NCBI GenBank assembly: GCA_964580055.1
Contig: CAZOJI010000026.1
Coordinates: 1 to 64,000, forward strand
Direction of reading: 5' to 3'
DNA: 64,000 bases
DNA from: JBDGYW01 sp964580055
GTDB lineage: Bacteria > Gemmatimonadota > Gemmatimonadetes > Gemmatimonadales > GWC2-71-9
Shown here: one piece after another, positions 27,322-34,767 of the stretch
Position numbering within the stretch: position 1 is the first letter of the stretch
Layout of the letters: each line of letters starts with the position of its first letter
Notes under the pieces: model-generated
Told to the model about the DNA's origin: nothing
Database searches by the model: none
Seen by the model: only the letters and a program-made list of their open reading frames with translations
Translations under genes and position numbers: made by a program

Positions 27322-28347
27322 TTATTCCACGAACTGGTTGAGTAGCCGCATGTCGTTCTCGAACAGGAGTCGGATATCCGGAATCCCGTAGCGCAACATG
27401 GCTATGCGATGAGGGCCCATACCGAACGCCCATCCCGTGTATCGTTCCGAGTCGATTCCGCAGTTCTCGAAGACTGCGGGGTGTACCATCCCTGCACCCA
27501 TGATCTCCAAGTAACCGGTCTGCTTGCAGGTGGAACAGCCGCTTCCCGCGCACACATGGCACTGGATGTCCACTTCCGCAGAAGGCTCGGTGAACGGGAA
27601 AAAAGATGGACGGAACCGGCTCTCAACATCGGGACCGAAGAACCGCTTGACGAAGAAGTCGATGCTCGCCTTGAAATCCACGAAGCTCACACCTTCATCG
27701 ACTGCCAGACCTTCGATCTGCTCGAACACCGGAGAGTGCGAAGGATCCCACGCATCTCTCCGGTATACCTGCCCGGGCACCACTATCCTGATCGGTGGCT
27801 CGAAACGCTCCATGGTTCGCGCCTGCATCGGTGAGGTATGCGTACGCAACACGACGTGCGGTCCCAGGTAGAAAGTGTCCTGCATATCCGCTGCGGGGTG
27901 GTCCAGCGATATGTTGAGCTTGGTGAAGTTGTATTCCTCGGTTTCCGCCTCGGGGCCCACAACACGGGTGAATCCCAGGTCCCTGAAGATTTCGCAGATC
28001 TCGTCGACCACGAGCGTCACCGGATGTCTGGCTCCCCGCCACACAGCTCTTCCCGGCATGGACCAATCGACATCCGCTGCCGCAGCGGCTCCCGATTCCA
28101 GAACCCGCTCCCGTTCGGATATCGCTGCCTCGAGGTCCCGTTTCAGCTCATTCGCGCGCGCACCGACCGAACGGCGATCCTCTGCCGGAAGAGAGCCGAG
28201 CGAACGCAGCACCTCCGTGAGCAGCCCGGCCTTGCGACCCAGGACCTGCGTTCTGAGTTCTTCGAGCCTCGTCTTGCCGGCTGCCGGCACTTCTGCGACA
28301 GCCGACTCTGCGGTTTCGAGTCTTTCCTGGATGGTCGGATCTGACAT
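27322..28347 (-). CDS. pheS: Phenylalanyl-tRNA synthetase alpha subunit
   Basis: A 341-residue class II synthetase subunit with an N-terminal coiled coil and the catalytic core: HPVTLVVDEICEIF, DTFYLGPHVVLRTHTSPMQ (motif 2 region) and GAGMVHPAVFENCGID with a terminal MLRYGIPDIR (motif 3). A CHVCAGSGCSTCKQTG stretch between motifs, with CxxC spacing, resembles a zinc knuckle seen in some bacterial PheS proteins. It lies 17 bases after rplT. Confidence 0.96.
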   Translation of the reverse strand: MSDPTIQERLETAESAVAEVPAAGKTRLEELRTQVLGRKAGLLTEVLRSLGSLPAEDRRSVGARANELKRDLEAAISERERVLESGAAAAADVDWSMPGRAVWRGARHPVTLVVDEICEIFRDLGFTRVVGPEAETEEYNFTKLNISLDHPAADMQDTFYLGPHVVLRTHTSPMQARTMERFEPPIRIVVPGQVYRRDAWDPSHSPVFEQIEGLAVDEGVSFVDFKASIDFFVKRFFGPDVESRFRPSFFPFTEPSAEVDIQCHVCAGSGCSTCKQTGYLEIMGAGMVHPAVFENCGIDSERYTGWAFGMGPHRIAMLRYGIPDIRLLFENDMRLLNQFVE

Positions 28348-28364
28348 AGTGGCTCCGACCTTCT

Positions 28365-28718
28365 CTACATACTCTGCTTCGCGACCTCTGCGAGCTTTCC
28401 AAAGGCGGCCGGGTCGTGGACAGCGAGGTCGGCCAACATCTTCCTGTTGATGTCAACGTCGGCCTTCTTGAGGCCGGCGATCAACCTGCTGTATGTGAGG
28501 TCGTGTCCGTGTGCAGCGGCGTTTATCCGCACGATCCACAGTCTCCTGAAATCGCGCTTCTTTCGGCGCCGGTCACGATATGCGTAGCGCAGCCCCCGCT
28601 CCACATTGTCCTTCGCCGATTTGTATAGTTTGCTGCGTCCACCGCGCGCCCCGCGCGCCGCTTTCATGATCTTCTTCTTGCGTTTCAGACGCGCGACGTT
28701 GCTCCGTACTCTCGGCAT
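28365..28718 (-). CDS. rplT: 50S ribosomal protein L20
   Basis: A 117-residue basic protein with the L20 signature (KAARGARGGRSKLYKSAKD, RKKRDFRRLWIVRINAAA, YSRLIAGLKKADVDINRKML). L20 is an early 23S assembly factor and, in several bacteria, represses its own operon by binding the leader of infC-rpmI-rplT or rpmI. It is nine bases from rpmI. Confidence 0.97.
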   Translation of the reverse strand: MPRVRSNVARLKRKKKIMKAARGARGGRSKLYKSAKDNVERGLRYAYRDRRRKKRDFRRLWIVRINAAAHGHDLTYSRLIAGLKKADVDINRKMLADLAVHDPAAFGKLAEVAKQSM

Positions 28719-28727
28719 TGTCTCCTC

Positions 28728-28922
28728 CTAGGCCTGCAAGAGCCGCTTGACGGTGGATGCCTGCTCCTTCGATACAAGCGTTCCCTTGCGAAGATTTCTC
28801 TTGCGCTTGGGATGTTTCTTCGTAAGGATGTGGCTCTTGTAGGCCTTGAAACGCCTCACCTTACCTTTGGCGGTAAGACGAAAACGTTTCGCCGCGCCCC
28901 TCTTGGTTCGTTGTTTCGGCAT
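28728..28922 (-). CDS. rpmI: 50S ribosomal protein L35
   Basis: A 64-residue highly basic protein (MPKQRTKRGAAKRFRLTAKG, KSHILTKKHPKRKRNLRKG), the full L35 length. It lies between infC and rplT in the canonical operon. Confidence 0.97.
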   Translation of the reverse strand: MPKQRTKRGAAKRFRLTAKGKVRRFKAYKSHILTKKHPKRKRNLRKGTLVSKEQASTVKRLLQA

Positions 28923-29007
28923 GATAACTACTTCCTGAGACTATACTGCTGAATACCCTTACCGGGTCTGCTGTTGCAAACAGACTCGATGACCAAGCCC
29001 GCTGCAC

Positions 29008-29544
29008 CTATTTGGGCGCGAGCACCATCGTCATGTTTCTTCCCTCCAACTTCGGGTGCGTCTCTACCTTCGCGACATCCGCGAGTTCCGCGTACACCCG
29101 TTGCAGCACCTCTCGTCCCAGCTCCGGATGCGTCACCTGCCGGCCACGGAACATCATCGTCAACTTGACCTTGTTGCCCTCTTCCAAGAACCTGCGGGCA
29201 TGCCGGGTCTTGAAATCGAAATCGTGGCCGCTGACTCCTGGACGATACTTGACTTCTTTCAGGTGGATTACGTGCTGTTTCTTCTTGGCGACCTTGGACG
29301 CTTTGGCCTGCTCGAAACGGTACTTGCCGTAATCCATGACCTTGACTACCGGGGGCCGAGCCATGGCGGCTACTTCTACGAGATCCAAACCCCGCTCTTC
29401 CGCTGCCCGTCTCGCTTCTTCAATCGAGACGATCCCTACTTGTTCGCCATCGGCGTCGATCAGCCGAACTGGACTGATACGGATCTGCTCGTTAATCCGC
29501 GTACGGTCCTCATTACTCTCGTTGCGGACGGTCAGTGAAGCCAC
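29008..29544 (-). CDS. infC: Translation initiation factor IF-3
   Basis: A two-domain protein of up to 178 residues. The N-domain has RINEQIRISPVRLIDADGEQ; a basic linker (AKASKVAKKKQ) joins the C-domain with EVKYRPGVSGHDFDFKTRHARRFLEEGNKVKLTMMFRGRQ. IF-3 checks start codons and keeps 30S subunits free. Start choice is unusual. The first in-frame GTG (29544) sits only about two bases from the purine-rich GAGAGGGG, too close for initiation. A CTG at 29535 is well spaced, and no ATG exists nearby. IF-3 genes often use rare start codons to regulate themselves. Confidence 0.95.
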   Translation of the reverse strand: MASLTVRNESNEDRTRINEQIRISPVRLIDADGEQVGIVSIEEARRAAEERGLDLVEVAAMARPPVVKVMDYGKYRFEQAKASKVAKKKQHVIHLKEVKYRPGVSGHDFDFKTRHARRFLEEGNKVKLTMMFRGRQVTHPELGREVLQRVYAELADVAKVETHPKLEGRNMTMVLAPK

Positions 29545-29570
29545 CCCCTCTCAGAAAAAGTAAACACCAC

Positions 29571-29647
29571 AAAAAAAACGGACGCAGGTTCTCTGGACGC
29601 CCGTTGATGCCGGCTTTTCACCTGTCGGCTCGGTCCCAAGAACCCTG
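29571..29647 (-). promoter_or_regulatory. Attenuator-like leader of the infC operon
   Basis: On the transcript, CGGGCG (29603-29598) pairs with CGTCCG (29584-29579; one G-U pair) and is followed by eight Us (29578-29571), an intrinsic terminator located before infC. Its loop contains GTCCAGAGAACCTG. An upstream leader segment, CAGGGTTCTTGGGAC (29647-29633), is nearly its exact complement. Pairing of the two would compete with or lock the hairpin as an antiterminator or pseudoknot. L20- or IF3-linked leaders with such logic are known; which ligand acts here is not visible. A TTGACA at 29750-29745 could be the promoter -35. Confidence 0.6.
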
Positions 29648-29730
29648 AACGCACGCGCGGCTCGTTGCCCGCGGCAGCAGGGTGAAGCGCATTGCGCTTA
29701 CTTGCCCGTATTGTAAAGTCCAAGCTACGT

Positions 29731-30678
29731 CTACCCCGACTGAGTGTCAAGCGGAATATATGCGTGAGACTTCGGGTCTCTGGCAATGCGCGCGAGCGCC
29801 ATATTGGGATCGTGCTCGAACACCAAAATCCAACCATCTGCGCAGGCTCTGTCCAACAGACTCAATTTGGTTTCAAGCGTCACCAGAGGCTCCAAATCGT
29901 AGGCCATGATCCACGGCGGCCGCACATGCGTGGCCGTGGGCAGACAATCCCCGGCGAAGCAGGCAGTATCACCCGAATCGGTTATGAGAACCGACTGATG
30001 AAATGGCGTGTGTCCCGGCGTGGGCAGCAGAGAAATGCCCGGAAGGATCTCCTCCGCCCCGTCGGCCGGATGCCAAACGCCGGCTTCCATGAGCGGTTCA
30101 AAGTTATCCGGCAGGTAGCTCGCAGCAGTGCGCTCATTCGGGTTGCGAGCCGCTTCGAGCTCACCTCGCTGAACAAAGTAGGTTGCATTGGGAAAGGAGA
30201 CTTGGACGGTAGGGGCACCGCTCCCTTCCCCGACTTGGGCGGTAGGGTGGTAGGACGGTAGGGCGGTAGGTGTGCCGCTCCCCACCTCCACGAAGGTGTT
30301 GCCGCCCGCGTGGTCGAAATGCAGATGGGTGTTGATCACGTACCGCACGGCTTCGGGAGTGAAGCCGAGTTCGGCGAGCGAGTCTTCCAGCCTGGTGCGT
30401 CCGCCGCTGCCCGCGTTCTGCACGCCGTAAATTCCGGCGAACTTCTCGTCCTCCTTGTTCCCAACGCCCGTGTCGATCAACACCGGTCCGGCATCGTGCT
30501 CAACCAACAGGCAGCGCAACGCAAGTCGAATCCTGTTGAGTTCGTCAGCTCTGTGATGTTTTTCCCATAGAGGTTTCGCCACCACTCCGAACATCGCTCC
30601 ACCGTCGAGCAGGATGCTTCCGGCATCCAGACAATGACAGCGCAGCCGGCCCACGTCGAAGCTGTGCGTCAGTGTCAC
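29731..30678 (-). CDS. Metallo-beta-lactamase-fold hydrolase
   Basis: A 315-residue MBL-fold protein with the metal motif THLHFDHAGG (residues about 110-119) and later ligands in PTPGHTPFHQSVLI, CFAGDCLP and the terminal FEHDPNMALARI. The family includes lactonases and other hydrolases; the substrate is unknown. Between residues about 127 and 155, right after GGNTFVEVG, lies an insert rich in Pro, Thr and Gly (TPTALPSYHPTAQVGEG) that corresponds to a tandem octamer repeat in the DNA. After it the family-typical FPNATYFVQRGELEAA resumes. The start overlaps the exonuclease stop by four bases. Confidence 0.85.
   Translation of the reverse strand: MTLTHSFDVGRLRCHCLDAGSILLDGGAMFGVVAKPLWEKHHRADELNRIRLALRCLLVEHDAGPVLIDTGVGNKEDEKFAGIYGVQNAGSGGRTRLEDSLAELGFTPEAVRYVINTHLHFDHAGGNTFVEVGSGTPTALPSYHPTAQVGEGSGAPTVQVSFPNATYFVQRGELEAARNPNERTAASYLPDNFEPLMEAGVWHPADGAEEILPGISLLPTPGHTPFHQSVLITDSGDTACFAGDCLPTATHVRPPWIMAYDLEPLVTLETKLSLLDRACADGWILVFEHDPNMALARIARDPKSHAYIPLDTQSG
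30204..30268. repeat. Octamer repeats GG(G/A)(C/T)GGTA inside a coding region
   Basis: Four tandem units at 30237-30268 (GGGCGGTA, GGGTGGTA, GGACGGTA, GGGCGGTA), plus a separate GGACGGTA at 30204-30211. Two similar flanks, GGCACCGCTCCC and GTGCCGCTCCCC, follow the separate copy and the tandem array respectively, so the whole patch looks like a duplicated repeat unit. It is translated as the loop insert of the MBL-fold protein. Eight is not a multiple of three, so loss or gain of a unit would shift the frame. Confidence 0.7.
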
Positions 30679-31523
30679 ATTTCCTCCAGGGAACGGGGCA
30701 TGGCCGAACGTTTCCTCTTACGACGACCGCTGGTTACCCGCAGATCGTCTACCGTTACCGCACCCTTGTCGTGTGCCAGGTCCAGCAGATGCTGCAGCAC
30801 TCGCGCGGTTACCATGGCATCACCCGCGGCACGGTGGCGCTCAGAGAATTCGACACCGAAATACTCGGCCACTGAATCGAGGTTACGCCGCTTCAGGCCC
30901 GAGAGATAGCGACGGGTCAGATCGACGGTGCAGAGTCGAGGTCCTTCAATTGCAAGGTCTCTGGCCAGACGCAACTCGCGAGATACGAAGCCCCAGTCGA
31001 AAGAGACGTTGTGAGCGACGAATACCCGTCCCGCCAAGGCAGCCATGACATCGTCGGCGATTTCGCGAAAGGTGGGCTGTTCTCGCACCATCTCGTCGGT
31101 AATCCGGGTCAAGGACGACGTAAACTCTCCCACAGGCCGCTCCGGATTCACCAACGAGTCGAACACGAGCTCCAGCGTCGTTCTGGTTGCGGCCACTACT
31201 GCGATTTCCACGATCCGATCGCCGTTGCCGGCACTCAACCCGGTTGTCTCGACGTCCACTACCGCGAACACGCAGTCGGCCAGCCTCGGCGCATCGAATG
31301 TCGCGTTGGCGATTGCCCAGCGACCGTCTGGCAGGCGACGAGCACGAGGATCCGCACCTACGAGCGCCACCGCAATCCTATCCGCCACCACCGGCGGAGA
31401 GCCCTCGAGACCGAGGACCTCTCTCGCGATCTCCTCACTGCTCTTCGGGCCCTGTTTGAGTGCGGCAAGCACAGCTTCCACAAACGTGCCGGCCTGCTGG
31501 GTCCGCACTCCATTGCTATTCAT
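30675..31523 (-). CDS. DnaQ-like 3'-5' exonuclease with N-terminal extension
   Basis: A 282-residue protein. The C-terminal part is a DEDDh exonuclease: ExoI FAVVDVETTGLSAG (about residues 90-103), ExoII FVAHNVSFDWGF, ExoIII HRAAGDAMVTARVL. It resembles the epsilon subunit of DNA polymerase III or the exonuclease part of Cho/UvrC-like proteins, without a GIY-YIG domain. The first 80 residues (FVEAVLAALKQGPKSSEEIAREVLG ... ARRLPDGRWAIA) look like a winged-helix-type domain. It overlaps rsmA by eight bases. Replicative proofreading is possible but not proven. Confidence 0.82.
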   Translation of the reverse strand: MNSNGVRTQQAGTFVEAVLAALKQGPKSSEEIAREVLGLEGSPPVVADRIAVALVGADPRARRLPDGRWAIANATFDAPRLADCVFAVVDVETTGLSAGNGDRIVEIAVVAATRTTLELVFDSLVNPERPVGEFTSSLTRITDEMVREQPTFREIADDVMAALAGRVFVAHNVSFDWGFVSRELRLARDLAIEGPRLCTVDLTRRYLSGLKRRNLDSVAEYFGVEFSERHRAAGDAMVTARVLQHLLDLAHDKGAVTVDDLRVTSGRRKRKRSAMPRSLEEM

Positions 31524-32358
31524 CGATGGACTCCAAAAGCGAACCTCGCGTTCTCCTGAACACTCGGAGCAACTCCTCCGGTGTCAATACTTCCGGTCGC
31601 ACTGAAGGTGCAATCCCGAGCCGCTGCAGGATCTCCTCCACATCATTCTTGCACGCTCCGGTCACAGTGCGGAGTGCTCTCGACAACTGCTTGCGCCGCT
31701 GACCGAAGAGCGCACCCACGAAACGCCTGAAGTCCGGACGCTCCGTCTCAGCAATCAGAGGCTCTTCCAGCGGCGTGAAGCGAACGACCGTGGAGTCCAC
31801 TGCCGGCCGCGGTACGAAGGAACCCGGTTTCACCGCAAAGAGCCGGTCCACCTTCGACACCGTCTTGACGCCGACAGTGAGCGCGCCGAAGGCCTTCGAT
31901 CCGGGCTCGGCGGACAGCCGGTCCGCCACTTCGCGTTGGATCAAGTATACGGTTAACGACGGCATTGGTGGACTCAAAGCCTTCTCTATGAGCGGAGCCG
32001 TGACATTGTAGGGGATGTTCCCCACTACCTTGAAGGTGGAGGTTGGGGACACCCAATCCCTCCCAGTGTTTTCCTCCACCAAAGCGTTCCAATCCAGGGC
32101 CAATGCGTCCCCCTGCACCACCGCCACGTTCGGTTGTAGCATTTCAGCATCCTCTGCCCCTAGCAACCCGTTCACCAGCTCTGGATCCTTTTCGATCGCC
32201 ACGACGCGCCCCACACATCCGGCGAGCCGCCGCGTGAGGGTGCCCTTCCCGGCCCCGACCTCCAACACGATGTCAGTGGTACGAGGCTGCAGTGCCGCCA
32301 CGATCCTGTCGAGGATCGAGGGATCATACAGGAAGTGCTGACCTAGTCGCCGGCCCAC
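31516..32358 (-). CDS. rsmA: 16S rRNA dimethyladenosine transferase RsmA (KsgA)
   Basis: A 280-residue methyltransferase that dimethylates two adenines near the 3' end of 16S rRNA. It starts GRRLGQHFLYD, with SAM motif I VLEVGAGKGTLTRRLA and the catalytic NIPYNVTAPLIEKAL (the N-I/L-P-Y motif). Length is normal. Its start abuts the RsbU stop directly (32358/32359). Confidence 0.95.
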   Translation of the reverse strand: MGRRLGQHFLYDPSILDRIVAALQPRTTDIVLEVGAGKGTLTRRLAGCVGRVVAIEKDPELVNGLLGAEDAEMLQPNVAVVQGDALALDWNALVEENTGRDWVSPTSTFKVVGNIPYNVTAPLIEKALSPPMPSLTVYLIQREVADRLSAEPGSKAFGALTVGVKTVSKVDRLFAVKPGSFVPRPAVDSTVVRFTPLEEPLIAETERPDFRRFVGALFGQRRKQLSRALRTVTGACKNDVEEILQRLGIAPSVRPEVLTPEELLRVFRRTRGSLLESIDE

Positions 32359-33921
32359 TCAGGCTCGCAGCACCAGAATCGTTCGATCGTCGTTCGCCGA
32401 GGCGGCGAACTCCGCAACACCGCGAACCACGGCATCCACGATCTTCTCCGCTCCCTCGGTCCTCGCGGCCGTCACGATCTCCATGACCCGCGCTTCACCG
32501 AACTTGTTGTCGTATTCGTCGACAGCGTCGGCGATACCGTCGGAGAACAGCACCAACAGATCCTCCCCTGCGTTCAATTCGACCGTCCTAGCCAGTATTC
32601 TGTCTTCCGCGGCCAGACCCAGAGGGGGACAAGTGGCACGGAGTCGCTTGGAACCGCCATCCCGCGTAACGAGAAACGCATGTGGATGTCCCGCGTTGGC
32701 GTAACGAAGCACACCCGCGGAGGGATCCACGACACCATAAAAGAGTGCGAGGTGCATCTCGGTTTCAGCGAGTTCGTTCTTTACGGATGCCAACAAATCC
32801 CTGAGAGCGGCATCTGGTGTTTCCGTCTCCTCAGCGTGTATTCCGGCTGCGGAAAGAACCAAAGCCATGATCAATGCCGATGAGAACCCGTGTGACGACA
32901 CGTCGCCGAGCATCACTCCAATGCGGCCTTGCGGTAGCTTCAAGTAATTGTAGAAGTCTCCCCCAACACTCTCGGCAGGTTCACAGTGTGCCGCGGTATC
33001 CACGCCAGGCCCCAGAGTGGCAGGAGACGGAAGCAGCTTGAGTTGTAGATCGTGGGCCAATTGGAGCTCGTAGCGAAGCCGTTGCCGTTCGCGATCCTGA
33101 GCCACGAGACGCGCGTTTTCGATTGCCACTCCGATCTGGCTCGCTATGGCGGTTATCAACCTGGTCTCCTGCCGGCCAAACAGATCCGTGCCGCCCCGGT
33201 CCGTGAGGTTGATGACGCCGACGGTGCGTTGATCGCCGTCAGGTCTCGTATAGAATATCGGCACGGATAGGAACGCTGAGCCGCTGTAGCCACGGCCTGC
33301 GCCTTCGGGAGGCACCTCGATACTCGAGTTGCCGGGATCGTACGATATGGGCGCGCGGTCCCGGAACACTCTAGCGGCGATGGAGGTCTCGTCAGTGACC
33401 GGAATCGGCTCGAACAGAGTCACGTCCCGGCCTACGCCGGCAACCGCTCGCAGCAAGTCGGCATCTTCGTCGTAAACCAGGATGGATGCACGCCTGGATC
33501 CGACGACCTCGGATACAGCCTCCACGATCTTCTGGGCCGCCTCCTCCAGACGGATCGTGCGGCCCAGCGTCTCCGTTATCGTGTAGATGAGCTCGACTTC
33601 TTCGAACCGTGAAGCGAGAGCCTTGGCCATGCGGAGCGTGGCGGTTTCGCGCTGCAGCAGTGAAGAAATGATCGGTCCAAGCTGCCTGACCAATTCGCGC
33701 GGGTCACCGTCCAAATCGAAGAGCTCGTACCAATAGCCGTCCAAACCCTCTACCGGATCCAAAAAACGATCTATTGGCGTGTGCAATAAGTTGCCGTCGT
33801 CACCGACCTCGCCGGGGGGAGCTGGCGAACGATCCACACCCACAACGGGTCTGAAGCGGCCTCGATCGAAATGCCATATCCCAATGCGGCATCCGGCGAG
33901 CGCACCGAGACCGTCGAGCAC
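32359..33921 (-). CDS. RsbU/SpoIIE-type PP2C phosphatase with GAF sensor
   Basis: A 520-residue regulator. Residues about 115-290 form a GAF domain (SRRASILVYDEDADLLRAVAG ... VGVINLTDRGG ... LITAIASQIGVAIENARL). Residues about 300-518 form a PP2C-type phosphatase with SVGGDFYNYLKL, VMLGDVSSHGFSSALIMAL and LLVLFSDGIADAVDE, the metal-binding Asp motifs. In partner switching such enzymes dephosphorylate a STAS anti-anti-sigma protein. The next two genes upstream encode exactly an RsbW-like kinase and a STAS protein, so the three should work together. Confidence 0.88.
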   Translation of the reverse strand: MLDGLGALAGCRIGIWHFDRGRFRPVVGVDRSPAPPGEVGDDGNLLHTPIDRFLDPVEGLDGYWYELFDLDGDPRELVRQLGPIISSLLQRETATLRMAKALASRFEEVELIYTITETLGRTIRLEEAAQKIVEAVSEVVGSRRASILVYDEDADLLRAVAGVGRDVTLFEPIPVTDETSIAARVFRDRAPISYDPGNSSIEVPPEGAGRGYSGSAFLSVPIFYTRPDGDQRTVGVINLTDRGGTDLFGRQETRLITAIASQIGVAIENARLVAQDRERQRLRYELQLAHDLQLKLLPSPATLGPGVDTAAHCEPAESVGGDFYNYLKLPQGRIGVMLGDVSSHGFSSALIMALVLSAAGIHAEETETPDAALRDLLASVKNELAETEMHLALFYGVVDPSAGVLRYANAGHPHAFLVTRDGGSKRLRATCPPLGLAAEDRILARTVELNAGEDLLVLFSDGIADAVDEYDNKFGEARVMEIVTAARTEGAEKIVDAVVRGVAEFAASANDDRTILVLRA

Positions 33922-33935
33922 GAGTTCGAGTTGAT

Positions 33936-34406
33936 CTAACCGCGCCGTATCTTCATGCAGATCGAGTTTCCTTTCTCGTTGAAGTGCACCTCGTCGACCA
34001 TTTCGCGGATGAGAAACAGACCGCGGCCGGAGGTCTGCTCCAGGCCTTCCGGAAGGGTGGGATTGGGGACCTCTCGTGGATCGAAGCCGTCGCCTTCATC
34101 CGACACATGCACGGACACCATCCTCTTGGTGACGACCACGCGAACCTCCACGGACTTCTCAGAGTCATTGCGATTGCCGTATATGATTGCGTTGGCCAGC
34201 GCCTCGGAGAGAGCTACCCGCAACTTGAACCGGGCCGTGGCCGGCGGCAGGCCAGCGGCGAGACAATGGCGGGCGACTAGATCGACCGCTTCCTCGACGA
34301 CGTCAATCGCCGTGGGCACCCGGATCGAGATTTCCACAGGCCAGTTCGGAGCGGCAGAGGAGGATTCTGCACTCCGCCGGACACAAAGCCTAAGAGGCGC
34401 AGTCAC
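33936..34406 (-). CDS. RsbW-like anti-sigma/serine kinase (GHKL ATPase)
   Basis: A protein of up to 156 residues with the HATPase_c_2 signature: N box SEALANAIIYGN, G1 VSDEGDGFDP and G2 GRGLFLIREMVDEV. It phosphorylates its STAS partner and binds a sigma factor or other target. It lies four bases after the STAS gene and 14 bases before the phosphatase gene. The first 25 residues look non-conserved, and the start could be internal. No sigma factor gene is nearby, so the target is unknown. Confidence 0.85.
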   Translation of the reverse strand: MTAPLRLCVRRSAESSSAAPNWPVEISIRVPTAIDVVEEAVDLVARHCLAAGLPPATARFKLRVALSEALANAIIYGNRNDSEKSVEVRVVVTKRMVSVHVSDEGDGFDPREVPNPTLPEGLEQTSGRGLFLIREMVDEVHFNEKGNSICMKIRRG

Positions 34407-34410
34407 TTCT

Positions 34411-34749
34411 TCAGAAAGACCCCAACGCTTCTTCTGCGGTGTTGTCGATTACGAACAACGAATCCAGCTTGGTCAGTTCAAACAGGGTACGCAGATCTTC
34501 GTTCAGTCCGGCCAACCGCAGTTCACCGCCCGACTCTCGAATCTTCTTGGACATCGACACGAGCACGCCGAGTCCGGACGAATCGATGTAGCCGGTGCTG
34601 GTGAAATCGATGAGGAATTTCCGCTCTCCTGCTTCGAGGGCGTCGAGTGCCTTCTGCTTGAGCTCGTGGCGGTTGCCCACGATGAGCTGTCCATCCACGC
34701 CCAAAACCACGACACCTGTGTCCTCTTCCTTCCGCATTGTGAAGCTCAT
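34411..34749 (-). CDS. STAS-domain anti-sigma-factor antagonist (RsbV/SpoIIAA-like)
   Basis: A 112-residue single STAS domain. The phosphorylatable serine lies in FTSTGYIDSSGLGVLVS (first Ser of SSG). It is the substrate expected for the RsbW-like kinase and RsbU-like phosphatase that follow. It starts 18 bases after the pta stop. Confidence 0.9.
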   Translation of the reverse strand: MSFTMRKEEDTGVVVLGVDGQLIVGNRHELKQKALDALEAGERKFLIDFTSTGYIDSSGLGVLVSMSKKIRESGGELRLAGLNEDLRTLFELTKLDSLFVIDNTAEEALGSF

Positions 34750-34767
34750 TACCCCTCCCGATGCTTG

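Noticed and set aside
29620..29720. A T-box riboswitch for the pheST operon
   Set aside because: No T-box consensus (AGGGTGGNACCGCG) or specifier loop could be found; the leader fits a ribosomal-protein or IF3-type attenuator better.
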